This document shows positions 7,722 through 16,729 of a DNA stretch of 30,488 bases, one piece after another; position 1 is the first letter of the stretch; every line of letters begins with the position of its first letter. The notes beneath the pieces are model-generated. The model had not been told where the DNA came from. It did not search any database and saw only the letters and a list, made by a program, of their open reading frames with translations. The stretch comes from M55B175 sp964635265 (GTDB taxonomy: Bacteria > Desulfobacterota > Desulfobacteria > Desulfobacterales > Desulfosalsimonadaceae). The position numbers and the translations under genes were made by a program. Location: assembly GCA_964635265.1 (NCBI GenBank), contig CAZWNV010000011.1, positions 1 through 30,488 on the forward strand, in the 5' to 3' direction.

Positions 7722-10532
7722 TTGAGACGCATAGGGGTTTTCGTTTGTGGCTTTTTGGTATGTTTGGCGGGATTGCAGGGTGCCGCGGCAGCCCGGCAGC
7801 ACGTCCGGAATGCAGCAGGTCAGCAGGTGCTGGCCCAGGCAGAGGCTAAGCGGGGGATCTTACAGGGCCGGGTTTCCGCAGAAAGCGGGGAAAAGGTGGC
7901 AAATGCCACACTCACCGCGGAAGGCGCGGGCATTGCAGTGCAGACGGATGCGAGAGGCCGCTTTGAGCTCAAGCTCCCGGCCGGCTCCTATACCGTATCC
8001 ATTGAGCATCCCGATTACAGTTTTGAAACCATTGCTGTCGATATCCGCTCCGGTCAGACCGTCACCCGGGATATCGAGCTCGCCGGCATGCAGGCATTGG
8101 AGATGGAAGAGGTCAAGGTTACCGCCAGTCACATGAAGGGCAGCATGCCCGCATTTATGGAGGAGGAGCGGGCATCCCCGGATGTTGTTGATGCGCTGAG
8201 CGCCGAGCAGATGGCCCGGGCGGGGGATACTTACGTAACGGACGGATTAAAACGGGTGCCGGGGGTGAGCCTGGTGGAAGACAAGTACGTCTATGTCCGG
8301 GGCCTCGGCGAACGCTATTCCAGTGTATTGCTCAACGGCGCCCGGCTCTCGAGCACCGATCCGACTCGCCGGGTGATGGAGCTGGATTTTTACCCCGGCG
8401 AGGTGCTCGAGGGGATCGTGGTGCAGAAATCCTACTCCCCGGATATCCCGGCGGCCTTTGCCGGCGGCACCGTGCTTCTGCGGCCCCGGTCCTATCCGGA
8501 TGAGTTTTTCTGCAAGATTTCGGCAAGCAGCGGCTACCGGCAGGATACGACCTTCGAGGATGGCAATACCTATAATGGCGGCGACCTCGATTTTCTGGGA
8601 ATCGATGACGACAGCCGGGACCTTCCGGTCACCACGCCCCCCAAGGAATACTGGGGGCGGCTTTCCGATTACCCGGGCATCATTGAATCCATGGGCGAGA
8701 ACTTTCCCAATAACTGGGACATCGACGAGGAAACCGTTCCGCCGGACATGGATTTTTCCGTCACCACCGGAAATCAGTTCCGGCCCGGCGACGGCAAATA
8801 CCGATTCGGCTTCATGGCTGCTGCGCGATACGAGCAGTCCTGGCAGTTGACGGACCAGCAGTGGAAGACCTTTGATGCCGACGGCAATACCATTCATGAC
8901 TACGATCTGTCCTGGAGCGACAGAAATATCAATACCGGCGCGTTTTTGAATCTGGGGGCACGGCTGGGCAAAGATCACAAAATCGTTTCAAGCACCATGC
9001 TCCTTCGCGACACGCTGGACTCCACCCGGCTCCGGCAGGGCTATTTTGAGGACTGGGATACAGATATCCAAAAGGCGAAGCTCATATGGCTGGAGCGCCA
9101 GACCCTGTCCCAGCAGGTGAGCGGTGACCATGATTTTCCCGCTGCCGGCGATCTGGGGCTCAATTGGCAGTATACCTACAGCAAGGGAGACCGCGAAGAA
9201 CCGGACCGGCGCTCCTATACCTATGCCTATGATGAAAAAGACGATATCTGGGAGCTCCCGATCGAGCAGGATGCCAGAAACAGCAGGACCTGGAGCGATA
9301 TGTCGGACACGACCAATGATTTCTCTTTTGATCTGGAACTGCCGACCGAAGCGCTGCAGCAGACTGCCTTCAAAACCGGGTTCAAGCTGGTGGATAAGAG
9401 CAGGGACTTTGACATGCGCCGTTTCACGTTTGATCCGCAGACGTTCAGCGACACCTTTGATCCCGATATCCTGGACGATCCCATTGAAGCGGTGTTCTCG
9501 CCAGAGCACATCAATTCCGGGGAATTCGTGATCTCCGAATACACCCGTCCTTCTGATGAATACACGGCGGAGCAGACAATCACCGGCGTATATGCAATGG
9601 CGGATAGCCGCATCAACGACTATTTCGGCCTGACCGGCGGCGTCCGCTACGAATCCTCGGACCAGGAGGTGACATCCTACAGCATAACCGGCACCCGCTA
9701 TGATGCTGAGCTGGATGTGGATGATTATTTCCCTTCGCTGTCTGCCACCTGGTATATCGGCGGCAAAGACAAGACCAAACTCCGCCTGGCCTACAGCAGC
9801 ACCACCAACCGGCCGGATTTCAAGGAGCTTTCCAGGAGCGAGTACACCGATCCGGTCACGGGCCTGTTCGTTGTCGGCAATCCGGATCTGCGGGAGGCCG
9901 ATATCACCAGCTACGATCTGCGCTTCGAGCATTTCTTCTCGCCCAACGAGAATGTCGCCCTGAGCCTTTTCTACAAAGACTTTGACAACCCCATTGAAAA
10001 AATCCGGAAGGCAGCGGTGATCCAGACCAGCGGCTACGTCAACTCCGATAACGCGGACCTTTACGGCGTGGAGGTGGAAGCCCTGAAGTATCTGGATTTC
10101 CTGGAGGGCTTCGAGAACTTTTTTGTCGGGGGCAACTTTGCCTGGCTGGATTCCGAGGTCAGCATCCCGGAGGAGAAAAAAGAGACGCTGACCAGTGACG
10201 ACCGCCAGCTCCAGGGCCAGCCGGACTGGGTCCTCAACCTGAACCTGGGCTATGAGAACATGCAGAAAGGGATAGTGGCCACCCTTCTGTATAACGTCTC
10301 CGGCGAGCGCATTTCCGAGCTGGGGACCTACGGCCGGGATGATATTTACAAACAGCCGGCATCCCGCCTGGATTTTGTATACCGGCACGAATTTGCCGAG
10401 AACTGGCGGTTCAAATTCGAGGCGGAGAATCTGCTCGACCCGGATATCGAGTGGGAGCAGGGCGGCCAGGTAAGCCGCAGCTATGACGAGGGCCGCCGCT
10501 TTGCCATCGGTATCGATTATACTTTCAGATAA
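7722..10532 (+). CDS. TonB-dependent outer-membrane receptor with N-terminal carboxypeptidase-regulatory-like domain
   Basis: A 936-residue outer-membrane transporter. The TTG at 7722 is chosen as start because a perfect AAGGAGGT (7709-7716) lies 5 bases upstream and the protein then opens with a signal peptide (MRRIGVFVCGFLVCLAG, cleavage near GAAAA). The upstream ATG at 7692 has no ribosome site. Residues about 45-120 form a carboxypeptidase-regulatory-like beta-sandwich (GRVSAESGEKV...YTVSIEHPDY), common in receptors for large substrates. EEVKVTAS near 130 is a TonB-box-like strand. The plug follows (LSAEQMARAGDTYV, VYVRGLGERYSSVLLNG, GGTVLL), then a long barrel ending in IGIDYTFR. The lipoprotein gene follows after 47 bp and is very likely co-transcribed; the energising operon lies downstream. 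No siderophore or B12 hallmark is seen. The Pho-like promoter suggests phosphate control. Confidence 0.92.
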   Translation: MRRIGVFVCGFLVCLAGLQGAAAARQHVRNAAGQQVLAQAEAKRGILQGRVSAESGEKVANATLTAEGAGIAVQTDARGRFELKLPAGSYTVSIEHPDYSFETIAVDIRSGQTVTRDIELAGMQALEMEEVKVTASHMKGSMPAFMEEERASPDVVDALSAEQMARAGDTYVTDGLKRVPGVSLVEDKYVYVRGLGERYSSVLLNGARLSSTDPTRRVMELDFYPGEVLEGIVVQKSYSPDIPAAFAGGTVLLRPRSYPDEFFCKISASSGYRQDTTFEDGNTYNGGDLDFLGIDDDSRDLPVTTPPKEYWGRLSDYPGIIESMGENFPNNWDIDEETVPPDMDFSVTTGNQFRPGDGKYRFGFMAAARYEQSWQLTDQQWKTFDADGNTIHDYDLSWSDRNINTGAFLNLGARLGKDHKIVSSTMLLRDTLDSTRLRQGYFEDWDTDIQKAKLIWLERQTLSQQVSGDHDFPAAGDLGLNWQYTYSKGDREEPDRRSYTYAYDEKDDIWELPIEQDARNSRTWSDMSDTTNDFSFDLELPTEALQQTAFKTGFKLVDKSRDFDMRRFTFDPQTFSDTFDPDILDDPIEAVFSPEHINSGEFVISEYTRPSDEYTAEQTITGVYAMADSRINDYFGLTGGVRYESSDQEVTSYSITGTRYDAELDVDDYFPSLSATWYIGGKDKTKLRLAYSSTTNRPDFKELSRSEYTDPVTGLFVVGNPDLREADITSYDLRFEHFFSPNENVALSLFYKDFDNPIEKIRKAAVIQTSGYVNSDNADLYGVEVEALKYLDFLEGFENFFVGGNFAWLDSEVSIPEEKKETLTSDDRQLQGQPDWVLNLNLGYENMQKGIVATLLYNVSGERISELGTYGRDDIYKQPASRLDFVYRHEFAENWRFKFEAENLLDPDIEWEQGGQVSRSYDEGRRFAIGIDYTFR

Positions 10533-10579
10533 AGAAAGTCTGCACGGAGATAACTATCAACCAAATCGAGGAGGAGAAG

Positions 10580-13500
10580 ATGCGCTTGAGAAAGTTACTG
10601 GTTCTTTTACTGGCAGTGTGTCTGATCGCGTTTCCCCTTATGGGCTGCGACGAGGACGGCGACTGCAATCTTTCCATCAATGAAGACACCGAGCAATCAG
10701 GGGGATCGGGAGACTCGGATGACTCCGGAAGCGGATCCCCCGTGGTGACAAACCTCTCGCTCAACGGCCCGGGATCCGTAGATGCCGGGGGCAGCGCCCA
10801 GGTGACCGTCACCGTGCGCGACCAGGACGGCGGCGCCATGGCGGATGTCAATGTGAGTTTTTCTCTGACGAGCAACAACAGCGGGGCGAGCCTGTCGGCG
10901 TCAAGCGATGTGACAAGCGGCAGCGGCCGGGCCCGGGTCACCTACAACGCCGGCAGCACAAGCGGAACCGTGGATACGGTCAGGGCTTCGGCGGGTTCCA
11001 GGTCTGATACCCTGCAGATCAGCGTTGCGGCAGAGGGCCCCGGCTCGCCGCAGGCGCTTTTGACCGGCGGTGCAGATACCATCAAAGGGGCCGGATTTTT
11101 TGAGGCCACCTCTTACGTGGGGGCGTTTGATCCGAACGCGTCGCAGAGCTGGGCGGACGGCTGGACGATCCGGCACGGCGAGACCAGTGCGGATGCCGAG
11201 TCCCGGCTGGGGGTTGCACAGAATCTGGACACTTCGGCCTTTGGTTCCTCGACCGTGGGCGGTCTGCCGGTAACCGACAAGGGCGGCGGTGTTGTGGAGA
11301 TTTCCGCGGGGACCATGACCGAGGATGCGACGCTGACCAGCGACCGGGTATGGCAGCTGGCCGGTCCCGTGTTTGTGGGCGACAAGGACAATCTGCCGTC
11401 CGGCGATGGCATTACATTGACCATCGAGGCCGGGACCAAGATCGAGGGGCTGACCGATACCGGCGGCATCATTCCGTACCTGGCGGTATCCCGCGGTCAC
11501 CAGATCATGGCCGAAGGCACCAGGGAGGCGCCGATTCTGATGACCAGCGATACGGCCCAGGGCAGTGGCGAATGGGGCGGACTGATCATCACGGGATTGG
11601 CACCGATCAACCGGACCGGCGGTACGGGTCTCGGGGAAGGCGATACCGGCGTATACGGCGGCAGCGATCCGGCTGACAGCAGCGGAGAGCTCCAGTATGT
11701 GGTTGTGGCCCATGCCGGCCACAAGTTCTCGGATCAGAACGAGTTAAACGGCATTGCCTTCCAGGCCGTGGGCAGCGAGACCACGATCGATCATATTCAG
11801 GTGCACCGCAACAAGGACGACGGTGTGGAGTTCTTCGGCGGCACGGCCGAGGCCAGGCACATCTATCTGACGGAGAACGAGGATGACAGTCTGGACTGGA
11901 CAGACGGCTGGCAGGGCAAGGTGCAGTTTGTCTCCATTCACAAAAACGCGTCCACCGGTGACCAGGGCATTGAGGCCGACAACCTGGAGGAGAACAATGA
12001 CGCGGCACCGCGTTCGCACCCGGTTCTGGCCAACCTGACCATCCGCGGGTATGCGGACAATGATTACGGAATCCTGCTGCGGCGCGGAACGGCTGCGAAC
12101 TTCTACAACACCATTATCACGGGATTCGGCAAGGCCCAGATCGATATCGACAATACGGCCACCTTTACCAACGGGGGCAGCAGTGCAACGAATCTGTCGG
12201 GTCAGCTGACCATGGAGAGTTCCCTGGTTTACGGAAACGGCAATCCGCTTTTCGAGGACATGGAGGAAAGCGGCGAGCCCTGGAACGTTTCTGACTGGTA
12301 CAACAATCAGGACAACTTCAGCCCGCAGGATCCGGTGCTCAACTCCGACGGCACCCTCAGTGCCCAGAGCATGGCGGGATTAAAGACCGGTGGCGCCAGT
12401 AATTTCGGCGAGCAAGAGGCCTCGGTTTTCTTTGCCACGACCGCCTACGTGGGGGCGTTTGATCCGAACGCGTCGCAGAGCTGGGCGGACGGCTGGACGG
12501 TCCGGCACGGCGAGACCAGTGCGGATGCCGAGTCCCGGCTGGGGGTTGCACAGAATCTGGACACTTCGGCCTTTGGTTCCTCGACCGTGGGCGGTCTGCC
12601 GGTAACCGACAAGGGCGGCGGTGTTGTGGAGATTTCCGCGGGGACCATGACCGAGGATGCGACGCTGACCAGCGACCGGGTATGGCAGCTGGCCGGTCCC
12701 GTGTTTGTGGGCGACAAGGACAATCTGCCGTCCGGCGATGGCATTACATTGACCATCGAGGCCGGGACCAAGATCGAGGGGCTGACCGATACCGGCGGCA
12801 TCATTCCGTACCTGGCGGTATCCCGCGGTCACCAGATCATGGCCGAAGGCACCAGGGAGGCGCCGATTCTGATGACCAGCGATACGGCCCAGGGCAGTGG
12901 CGAATGGGGCGGACTGATCATCACGGGATTGGCACCGATCAACCGGACCGGCGGTACGGGTCTCGGGGAAGGCGATACCGGCGTATACGGCGGCAGCGAT
13001 CCGGCTGACAGCAGCGGAGAGCTCCAGTATGTGGTTGTGGCCCATGCCGGCCACAAGTTCTCGGATCAGAACGAGTTAAACGGCATTGCCTTCCAGGCCG
13101 TGGGCAGCGAGACCACGATCGATCATATTCAGGTGCACCGCAACAAGGACGACGGTGTGGAGTTCTTCGGCGGCACGGCCGAGGCCAGGCACATCTATCT
13201 GACGGAGAACGAGGATGACAGTCTGGACTGGACAGACGGCTGGCAGGGCAAGGTGCAGTTTGTCTCCATTCACAAAAACGCGTCCACCGGTGACCAGGGC
13301 ATTGAGGCCGACAACCTGGAGGAGAACAATGACGCGGCACCGCGTTCGCACCCGGTTCTGGCCAACCTGACCATCCGCGGGTATGCGGACAATGATTACG
13401 GAATCCTGCTGCGGCGCGGAACGGCTGCGAACTTCTACAACACCATTATCACGGGATTCGGCAAGGCCCAGATCGATATCGACAATACGGCCACCTTTAC

Positions 13501-13699
13501 CAACGGGGGCAGCAGTGCAACGAATCTGTCGGGTCAGCTGACCATGGAGAGTTCCCTGGTTTACGGAAACGGCAATCCGCTTTTCGAGGACATGGAGGAA
13601 AGCGGCGAGCCCTGGAACGTTTCTGACTGGTACAACAATCAGGACAACTTCAGCCCGCAGGATCCGGTGCTCAACTCCGACGGCACCCTCGCGAACTAG
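10580..13699 (+). CDS. Large lipoprotein with Ig-like domain and two near-identical beta-helix-like repeats
   Basis: A 1039-residue lipoprotein. The signal peptide ends in a lipobox with the acylated cysteine at residue 23 (LMGC), and an acidic, Gly/Ser-rich tether follows. Residues about 53-148 look like a bacterial Ig-like (Big_1/invasin) domain. Residues about 179-593 and 623-1037 are two copies of one domain, differing by a single residue (Ile in the first, Val in the second, in GWT-I/V-RHG). Each copy has the short repeating turns of a right-handed beta-helix (GIAFQAVGSETTIDHIQVHR, YGILLRRGTAANFYNTII). Such domains occur in lipoproteins encoded beside TonB-dependent receptors, where they probably sit on the cell surface and capture substrate. 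Ribosome site GGAGGAG lies just upstream, and a strong terminator follows. A catalytic role cannot be excluded. Confidence 0.85.
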   Translation: MRLRKLLVLLLAVCLIAFPLMGCDEDGDCNLSINEDTEQSGGSGDSDDSGSGSPVVTNLSLNGPGSVDAGGSAQVTVTVRDQDGGAMADVNVSFSLTSNNSGASLSASSDVTSGSGRARVTYNAGSTSGTVDTVRASAGSRSDTLQISVAAEGPGSPQALLTGGADTIKGAGFFEATSYVGAFDPNASQSWADGWTIRHGETSADAESRLGVAQNLDTSAFGSSTVGGLPVTDKGGGVVEISAGTMTEDATLTSDRVWQLAGPVFVGDKDNLPSGDGITLTIEAGTKIEGLTDTGGIIPYLAVSRGHQIMAEGTREAPILMTSDTAQGSGEWGGLIITGLAPINRTGGTGLGEGDTGVYGGSDPADSSGELQYVVVAHAGHKFSDQNELNGIAFQAVGSETTIDHIQVHRNKDDGVEFFGGTAEARHIYLTENEDDSLDWTDGWQGKVQFVSIHKNASTGDQGIEADNLEENNDAAPRSHPVLANLTIRGYADNDYGILLRRGTAANFYNTIITGFGKAQIDIDNTATFTNGGSSATNLSGQLTMESSLVYGNGNPLFEDMEESGEPWNVSDWYNNQDNFSPQDPVLNSDGTLSAQSMAGLKTGGASNFGEQEASVFFATTAYVGAFDPNASQSWADGWTVRHGETSADAESRLGVAQNLDTSAFGSSTVGGLPVTDKGGGVVEISAGTMTEDATLTSDRVWQLAGPVFVGDKDNLPSGDGITLTIEAGTKIEGLTDTGGIIPYLAVSRGHQIMAEGTREAPILMTSDTAQGSGEWGGLIITGLAPINRTGGTGLGEGDTGVYGGSDPADSSGELQYVVVAHAGHKFSDQNELNGIAFQAVGSETTIDHIQVHRNKDDGVEFFGGTAEARHIYLTENEDDSLDWTDGWQGKVQFVSIHKNASTGDQGIEADNLEENNDAAPRSHPVLANLTIRGYADNDYGILLRRGTAANFYNTIITGFGKAQIDIDNTATFTNGGSSATNLSGQLTMESSLVYGNGNPLFEDMEESGEPWNVSDWYNNQDNFSPQDPVLNSDGTLAN
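11114..12358 (+). repeat. 1245-bp intragenic repeat, copy 1
   Basis: This stretch recurs at an offset of 1332 bp with only one base difference that I could find (A at 11168, G in copy 2). It lies wholly inside the lipoprotein gene and is in frame (415 codons). Confidence 0.95.
12446..13690 (+). repeat. 1245-bp intragenic repeat, copy 2
   Basis: Second copy of the 11114-12358 unit. It is separated from copy 1 by an 87-bp linker (12359-12445). The segment directly before each copy (FFEATSYVGAF and FFATTAYVGAF) is clearly related but diverged at DNA level, so identity stops abruptly. The gene ends three codons after the repeat (Ala-Asn-stop). Confidence 0.95.
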
Positions 13700-13723
13700 T
13701 CCTTCACCGGGCAGGACCACACC

Positions 13724-13760
13724 GCCATCGGCGCCGGCATGCCGGCGCCGATGGCTTTTT
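13724..13760 (+). terminator. Strong Rho-independent terminator
   Basis: A perfect 32-base palindrome at 13724-13755 (arms begin GCCATCGGCGCC and end GGCGCCGATGGC) is followed at once by TTTTT (13756-13760), 24 bp after the lipoprotein stop codon. It separates the receptor/lipoprotein unit from the DUF3450 operon, which therefore needs its own promoter. Confidence 0.93.
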
Positions 13761-13788
13761 GCTCTCTTACCCCCGCTGCTTCACAGAA

Positions 13789-13845
13789 TTTTCATCAAAA
13801 CATCATCAAGATGTCATGAAGCTGTCATAATTCTGCGGGTATAGT
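13789..13845 (+). promoter_or_regulatory. Predicted PhoB box array and promoter of the DUF3450-TonB operon
   Basis: Four successive 11-base units are visible: TTTTCATCAAA (13789), ACATCATCAAG (13800), ATGTCATGAAG (13811) and CTGTCATAATT (13822). The last two give TGTCAT-N5-TGTCAT, the core of the PhoB box. Seven bases later comes TATAGT (13840-13845), a good -10, and no -35 is present, as expected for PhoB-activated promoters. The predicted leader to the DUF3450 start codon is about 80 bases. Confidence 0.75.
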
Positions 13846-13934
13846 ATGCGACTTTAAAGAAGATCGAGCTTTTATGGCAATTCCCGGACAACCAAACGGA
13901 CAATCAAACAAAGAATCAAAGAAACGGTCCGACT

Positions 13935-14702
13935 ATGCGTAATTATTTGTTATTCCATGTTGCTGCGTTCTCCCTGGCGGCCGTGATCGGGATCGCCCCC
14001 GCCGCGGCCCAGGATGTATCCACAGTGCAGGACAAGACCCGGCAGGCAATTGAGAAGGAGATCAGTGCCCAGCAGCAGGCGGATCAGTGGAGCCAGAAAA
14101 AGGAGCAGCTGATCAGTGAAATCCGGCAGAACAAGACCCAGCTGGACTGGGCCAGGTATCAGAGCAAGCGCTATGCCGCCTATATCGAACAGGAAAAAGA
14201 AAAGATCGCGGCCTTGAAGCGCCAGAAAAAGGAGATGCAGGGCCTTCGGCGCAACCTGGAACCGTACCTGGCCAAACTGATTGGCGATTTGGAAGGCTTT
14301 ATCGAATCGGATCTCACCTTTCTCACCAAGGAGCGCCGCGAGCGGATTCAGTTTTTAAAGGATTCGTTAAATGACTATCACCTCAGCATGAGCGAGAAGC
14401 TGCACCGGGTTATCGAGGCGCTGCAGGTTGAGGCGGAATACGGCCGCTCCATCGAGGCCGACCCGGCAACCCTCAATGTGGATGGCCGCTCCATTGAAGC
14501 GGAAGTCCTGAGGGTGGGCCGCATAGCGGTGTTCTTCCATTCCCTGGACGGCGAGACCGTGGGGCGCCGGAATCCGGAATCGGAAAGCTGGGAGATGATA
14601 TCCCATGATTTCAGCCGGCCGATCCAGGATACCATTGAGATGGCCAAACAGCAGAAATCCGTCGAACTTGTGGATCTCCCGATAGGAGGAATAAAGGAAT
14701 GA
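13935..14702 (+). CDS. DUF3450 family periplasmic coiled-coil protein
   Basis: A 255-residue protein with a signal peptide (cleavage near PAAAQ at about residue 27). It is followed by a long alpha-helical, charge-rich coiled coil (residues about 35-110, rich in Q, K, E) and a C-terminal alpha/beta part (VLRVGRIAVFFHSLDG...) that matches the DUF3450 pattern. DUF3450 genes typically open TtpC-type TonB clusters, as in the TonB2 clusters of vibrios, and the same order is seen here. It is thought to act in the periplasm with the motor proteins, but no mechanism is established. The stop codon overlaps the next start (ATGA at 14699-14702), so translation is coupled. The ribosome site ahead of the ATG is weak. 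Confidence 0.85.
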   Translation: MRNYLLFHVAAFSLAAVIGIAPAAAQDVSTVQDKTRQAIEKEISAQQQADQWSQKKEQLISEIRQNKTQLDWARYQSKRYAAYIEQEKEKIAALKRQKKEMQGLRRNLEPYLAKLIGDLEGFIESDLTFLTKERRERIQFLKDSLNDYHLSMSEKLHRVIEALQVEAEYGRSIEADPATLNVDGRSIEAEVLRVGRIAVFFHSLDGETVGRRNPESESWEMISHDFSRPIQDTIEMAKQQKSVELVDLPIGGIKE

Positions 14703-16114
14703 AATTGCGTCGTCTGCTTGTCATAAGCCTCATACTGTGCCTGCTGCCCGCTGTTCCTGTGAGGGGAGCCGAGGACTGGAGCCGGATCGCCGCTGAGATC
14801 ATGCAGGACAACCAGGCCACGGAAAAAGAGGCCCAATACACGCTGGAGCTGATCCGCAAAAACCAATCCGAACTCCGGCAGGAACTGGAGTCGGTCAACG
14901 AGAATCTGGCTTCCCGGAGAGAAAGGCTGAAGTCCCTGAAAAGCGAGTTCCAGGGCTTGCTGGAAAGCAAGAACAGCCTGGAAAAGGCCATTGAGAGCGA
15001 AAAAGAGGAGATCCAGGCGGTCTCGGATACGGTATACAACGCCGCCAAGCGTACCGAGTCCCTTGTAGAGAACAGCCCCGTCACCGCCGAGCATCCGGAG
15101 CGGCGCAAGCGATTGGACCCCCTGCTGACCAAGAAACAGTTTCCGGGCATGGCAGGCATTGAGCAGCTCGTGGACATGATCTGGACCGAAATGGCGGAGT
15201 CCGGTGATATTCGTTTATACGAGGGGACCTATATAGGGCCGGAACACCAGCAGCAGAAGGGACAGATTCTGCGTATCGGCTCACTCACGGCTGCCTATCG
15301 CAAGCCGGGCGAGCCGCCGGGCTATCTGCAGCTTGGCGAGAAGAACCGGCTGGTGGCCGTTCCCGGTGACCCCTCCTGGTTTGTCAAAAATTCGCTGGGC
15401 AACTACATGAAGGGGGAATCCGGCCATGTTCCCATCGATGTCTCCGGGGGCTCCGTTTTTCAACGGATGGCACAGTCGCGGGATGTCCGGGACTGGCTGG
15501 AGGCCGGCGGCCTGTTGATCTGGCCGATTCTCCTCGTTGGCGCGGCAGGCCTGATCCTGGGACTGGAACGATTTCTTTTCCTGCTCCGGATACGCTCCAA
15601 TTCCGATAAAATCATGAACAATATCATGAGTTTTATTCGAAATGAGCATTGGGAGGAGGCCCGGACCTATTGCGAGAAAAACAAGCGCTTTCCCACCTGC
15701 AATGTGCTGGGCACCATGTTCTCCCATCTGGGCGTTACGCGGGAGGCGATGGAGAACGCTATACAGGAATCCGTGCTGCGGCAGGTGCCGCGTCTGGAAC
15801 GATTTGTCGCCACCCTGAGCATCCTGGCCGCGGTAGCGCCGCTTCTGGGGTTGCTTGGTACGGTAACGGGAATGATCAACACCTTTCAGGTAATCACCCT
15901 TTTCGGGACCGGCGATCCCAAGCTGATGTCCGGCGGCATCTCGGAGGCCCTGGTCACCACCCAGCTGGGTCTGGCGGTGGCCATCCCCATCATGCTGCTG
16001 CATCATTTCCTGGAGCGCCGGGTGGACAAGATCCTGGGCGATATCGAGGAAAAGGGCAACAGGGTGACAGTGGAGCTGCTCAAGAAAGGCGCCATTAAAG
16101 AAGGAGCCGTGTAA
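14699..16114 (+). CDS. TtpC-like MotA/TolQ/ExbB proton-channel protein with periplasmic coiled-coil extension
   Basis: A 471-residue fusion-type motor protein. A signal-like hydrophobic start (RLLVISLILCLLPAVPVRGA) leads to a periplasmic coiled coil (about 30-110) and a beta-containing region that ends in a turn resembling the DUF3450 C-terminus (QILRIGSLTAAYRKPG...GYLQL). From about residue 265 the ExbB/TolQ domain begins: helix 1 (GGLLIWPILLVGAAGLILG), a cytoplasmic loop, then helices 2 and 3 (SILAAVAPLLGLLGTVTGMINTF at about 373 and ALVTTQLGLAVAIPIMLL at about 416) with the conserved GLLGTVxGM and TTxxGL motifs. Ordinary ExbB lacks the long N-terminal part; its presence defines TtpC, which works beside a separate ExbB (the next gene). 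GGAGGAATAAAGGA precedes the ATG. Confidence 0.88.
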   Translation: MKLRRLLVISLILCLLPAVPVRGAEDWSRIAAEIMQDNQATEKEAQYTLELIRKNQSELRQELESVNENLASRRERLKSLKSEFQGLLESKNSLEKAIESEKEEIQAVSDTVYNAAKRTESLVENSPVTAEHPERRKRLDPLLTKKQFPGMAGIEQLVDMIWTEMAESGDIRLYEGTYIGPEHQQQKGQILRIGSLTAAYRKPGEPPGYLQLGEKNRLVAVPGDPSWFVKNSLGNYMKGESGHVPIDVSGGSVFQRMAQSRDVRDWLEAGGLLIWPILLVGAAGLILGLERFLFLLRIRSNSDKIMNNIMSFIRNEHWEEARTYCEKNKRFPTCNVLGTMFSHLGVTREAMENAIQESVLRQVPRLERFVATLSILAAVAPLLGLLGTVTGMINTFQVITLFGTGDPKLMSGGISEALVTTQLGLAVAIPIMLLHHFLERRVDKILGDIEEKGNRVTVELLKKGAIKEGAV

Positions 16115-16116
16115 CC

Positions 16117-16707
16117 GTGTTTTACGACCTTTTCATGGGGACATACGATTACCTCCAGAGCGGCGGCGGGGTGATCCTGCCGCTGGTGGTGGTGTCTGTC
16201 TGGATGTGGGCGCTGATTCTGAAGAAAACGCTCCAGTTTTACCGCTGGCGCAGCAAGGAGCAGTCCATCCTGGACTGTCGCGCAAACTACCGGAATCCGG
16301 AATTTGTAGCAGCTCCGTGGCAGATGGATATCCTGGAGAAGGTGATGGAGTTCAAAAACGCCAACCTGGCGCCGGACAAAAAGTCTCTGGCCCGGATTCA
16401 GCGGCCGCATCACGAAGAAGTCAACAAATACATCAACACCATCCTGGTCATGGCGGCCATTGCGCCCCTTCTGGGCCTTTTGGGGACAGTGGCGGGAATG
16501 ATCAAAACCTTTGACGTGATCGCCTTTTTCGGCACAGGCAATGCCAAGGCCATGGCCGGCGGGATCTCCGAGGCACTGATCACCACCCAGACCGGACTGA
16601 TCGTGGCGGTGCCGGGATTGATCCTGGGCAATTTCCTGAGCCGGCGGGCGCAGCGGGTCAAGGACCGGATGGAGCGCTTCAGCATTGGATTGGTGGAAGA
16701 AATCTGA
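16117..16707 (+). CDS. exbB: ExbB-like MotA/TolQ/ExbB proton channel subunit
   Basis: A 196-residue inner-membrane protein with the three-helix ExbB/TolQ plan: helix 1 near residues 14-38 (GGGVILPLVVVSVWMWALIL), helices 2 and 3 near 107-130 and 150-175 (PLLGLLGTVAGMIKTFDVI and ALITTQTGLIVAVPGLILGNFL). With ExbD it forms the proton-driven motor that energises TonB. The GTG at 16117 starts 3 bases after the previous stop; AAGGAG at 16100-16105 serves as ribosome site, and an ATG at 16135 is a possible alternative. It is slightly short for ExbB (E. coli about 244), because the cytoplasmic loop is reduced, as in TonB2-type systems. Confidence 0.88.
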   Translation: MFYDLFMGTYDYLQSGGGVILPLVVVSVWMWALILKKTLQFYRWRSKEQSILDCRANYRNPEFVAAPWQMDILEKVMEFKNANLAPDKKSLARIQRPHHEEVNKYINTILVMAAIAPLLGLLGTVAGMIKTFDVIAFFGTGNAKAMAGGISEALITTQTGLIVAVPGLILGNFLSRRAQRVKDRMERFSIGLVEEI

Positions 16708-16729
16708 GCCACAACACGGATGATTGATT

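Noticed and set aside
8988..10388. 466-codon open frame on the minus strand
   Set aside because: Antisense to the barrel of the TonB-dependent receptor; hydrophobic composition comes from the complement of acidic barrel codons.
11114..13690. Large direct repeats as a mobile element or CRISPR-like array
   Set aside because: The repeats are in-frame protein-coding modules of one gene with no terminal inverted repeats, transposase or short regularly spaced units.
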